Part shown: positions 6,165 through 6,369 of the stretch, one piece after another | Position numbering within the stretch: position 1 is the first letter of the stretch | Layout: every line of letters begins with the position of its first letter | Made by a program: the position numbers and the translations under genes | Notes under the pieces: model-generated | The model's input: only the letters and a program-made list of their open reading frames with translations | What the model was told of the DNA's origin: nothing | Databases searched by the model: none | DNA from: an uncultured Collinsella sp. | Lineage (GTDB): Bacteria > Actinomycetota > Coriobacteriia > Coriobacteriales > Coriobacteriaceae | Reading direction: 5' to 3' | DNA length: 6,369 bases | NCBI GenBank assembly: GCA_902474645.1 | Contig: CABRWN010000125.1 | Span: 1 to 6,369, forward strand

Positions 6165-6369
6165 ATTGAAGGGCTGCTTGCGCCAGTTCCGGGCGTCGTC
6201 CTCGAGCTAATGGCGGATGACGGTCTTGTACGGCTCGAGCTTACTCGAGGCGCTCCTCCTCGCGGGCGGGAGGGCGCGCAGGCGCGGCGAGCGCCTAGCG
6301 CGCGAACTCCCGTAAGAGCGCGTCTTCCACTTCCCGGAGCGAAAGGGCCCCGCCTCCCTCGGCGGGAAG
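6165..6369 (-). pseudogene. Degraded fragment of an IS21-family IstA-like transposase
   Basis: Read on the minus strand, codons from 6245 down to 6174 give SSKLEPYKTVIRH, a TAG stop (6209-6207), then LEDDARNWRKQ. From memory of the family, IstA proteins carry a segment of the form SKL-P-(Y/F)-K---I--WLE-D---W-KQRHTA after the N-terminal helix-turn-helix. The TAG stands where a Trp (TGG) is expected. The match stops right after KQ, 9 bases before the 69-base inverted-repeat element. The same frame is open upstream to the right edge (6368) as an Arg/Ser/Pro-rich stretch that I cannot align to the family. It is not a working gene: a nonsense codon, no start in view and a missing downstream catalytic domain. 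The extremely GC-rich block at about 6250-6300 also differs from the operon next to it. Confidence 0.5.

Noticed and set aside
6349..6366. CCCGCC/GGCGGG inverted repeat as a terminator
   Set aside because: Only 6 bp in very GC-rich sequence, no T-run, and cut by the window edge.
6210..6369. Plus-strand open frame from the ATG at 6210 to the right edge
   Set aside because: Arg/Ala/Pro-rich translation with no motif or ribosome site; the minus strand of the same stretch carries the transposase-like peptide.
6298..6369. Minus-strand peptide GGGALSLREVEDALLREFAR ending at a TAG (6297-6295), as the end of another gene
   Set aside because: It looks somewhat protein-like, but it is only 24 codons from the edge, cannot be matched to a family, and overlaps the transposase frame.
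1..6369. CRISPR array, tRNA, rRNA, riboswitch, toxin-antitoxin pair or phage module
   Set aside because: No regularly spaced repeats, no cloverleaf or rRNA-like stretch, no recognisable riboswitch core, and no small paired genes or phage proteins were seen on either strand.

Overview
The window looks like a stretch of chromosome from a GC-rich, Gram-positive anaerobe. The best guess is an actinobacterium of the Coriobacteriia (Collinsella-like). This rests on the GC-rich codon use, an oxygen-sensitive Fe-S serine dehydratase, a membrane-anchored L,D-transpeptidase of the type with PG_binding_4 domains, and a MacAB-like exporter with no outer-membrane partner visible. The taxonomic call is inference from style, not from a marker gene.

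Layout, all genes on the + strand. Positions 1-653 hold the C-terminal part of an iron-sulfur L-serine dehydratase (SdaA), cut by the left edge and closed by a clear intrinsic terminator at 672-698. Positions 803-2536 hold a bitopic L,D-transpeptidase with a Q/R-rich cytoplasmic tail, one membrane anchor, a PG_binding_4-type stalk and a C-terminal YkuD domain with an intact SHGC catalytic motif. After a 132-base gap carrying a perfect TATAAT box that overlaps a 9-bp inverted repeat, positions 2669-6083 hold a tightly packed three-gene operon: a MacA/HlyD-type adaptor, a MacB-type ATPase and a MacB/FtsX-type permease. The genes overlap by 1 and 4 bases, so they are probably translationally coupled. 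The three products should form one ABC efflux or envelope-stress transporter; its substrate cannot be read from the sequence.

Positions 6084-6369 contain no intact gene. They hold a 69-base element bounded by 13-bp perfect inverted repeats (6096-6164). Next to it, on the minus strand, is a degraded piece of an IS21-family IstA-like transposase (about 6165-6369) with an in-frame TAG and a break right at the edge of the 69-base element.

I do not see a clearly new biological system. The parts most worth a second look are the inverted repeat over the exporter promoter, the 69-base hairpin element abutting the transposase remnant, the shortened adaptor hairpin, and the cysteine-rich tail of the serine dehydratase.
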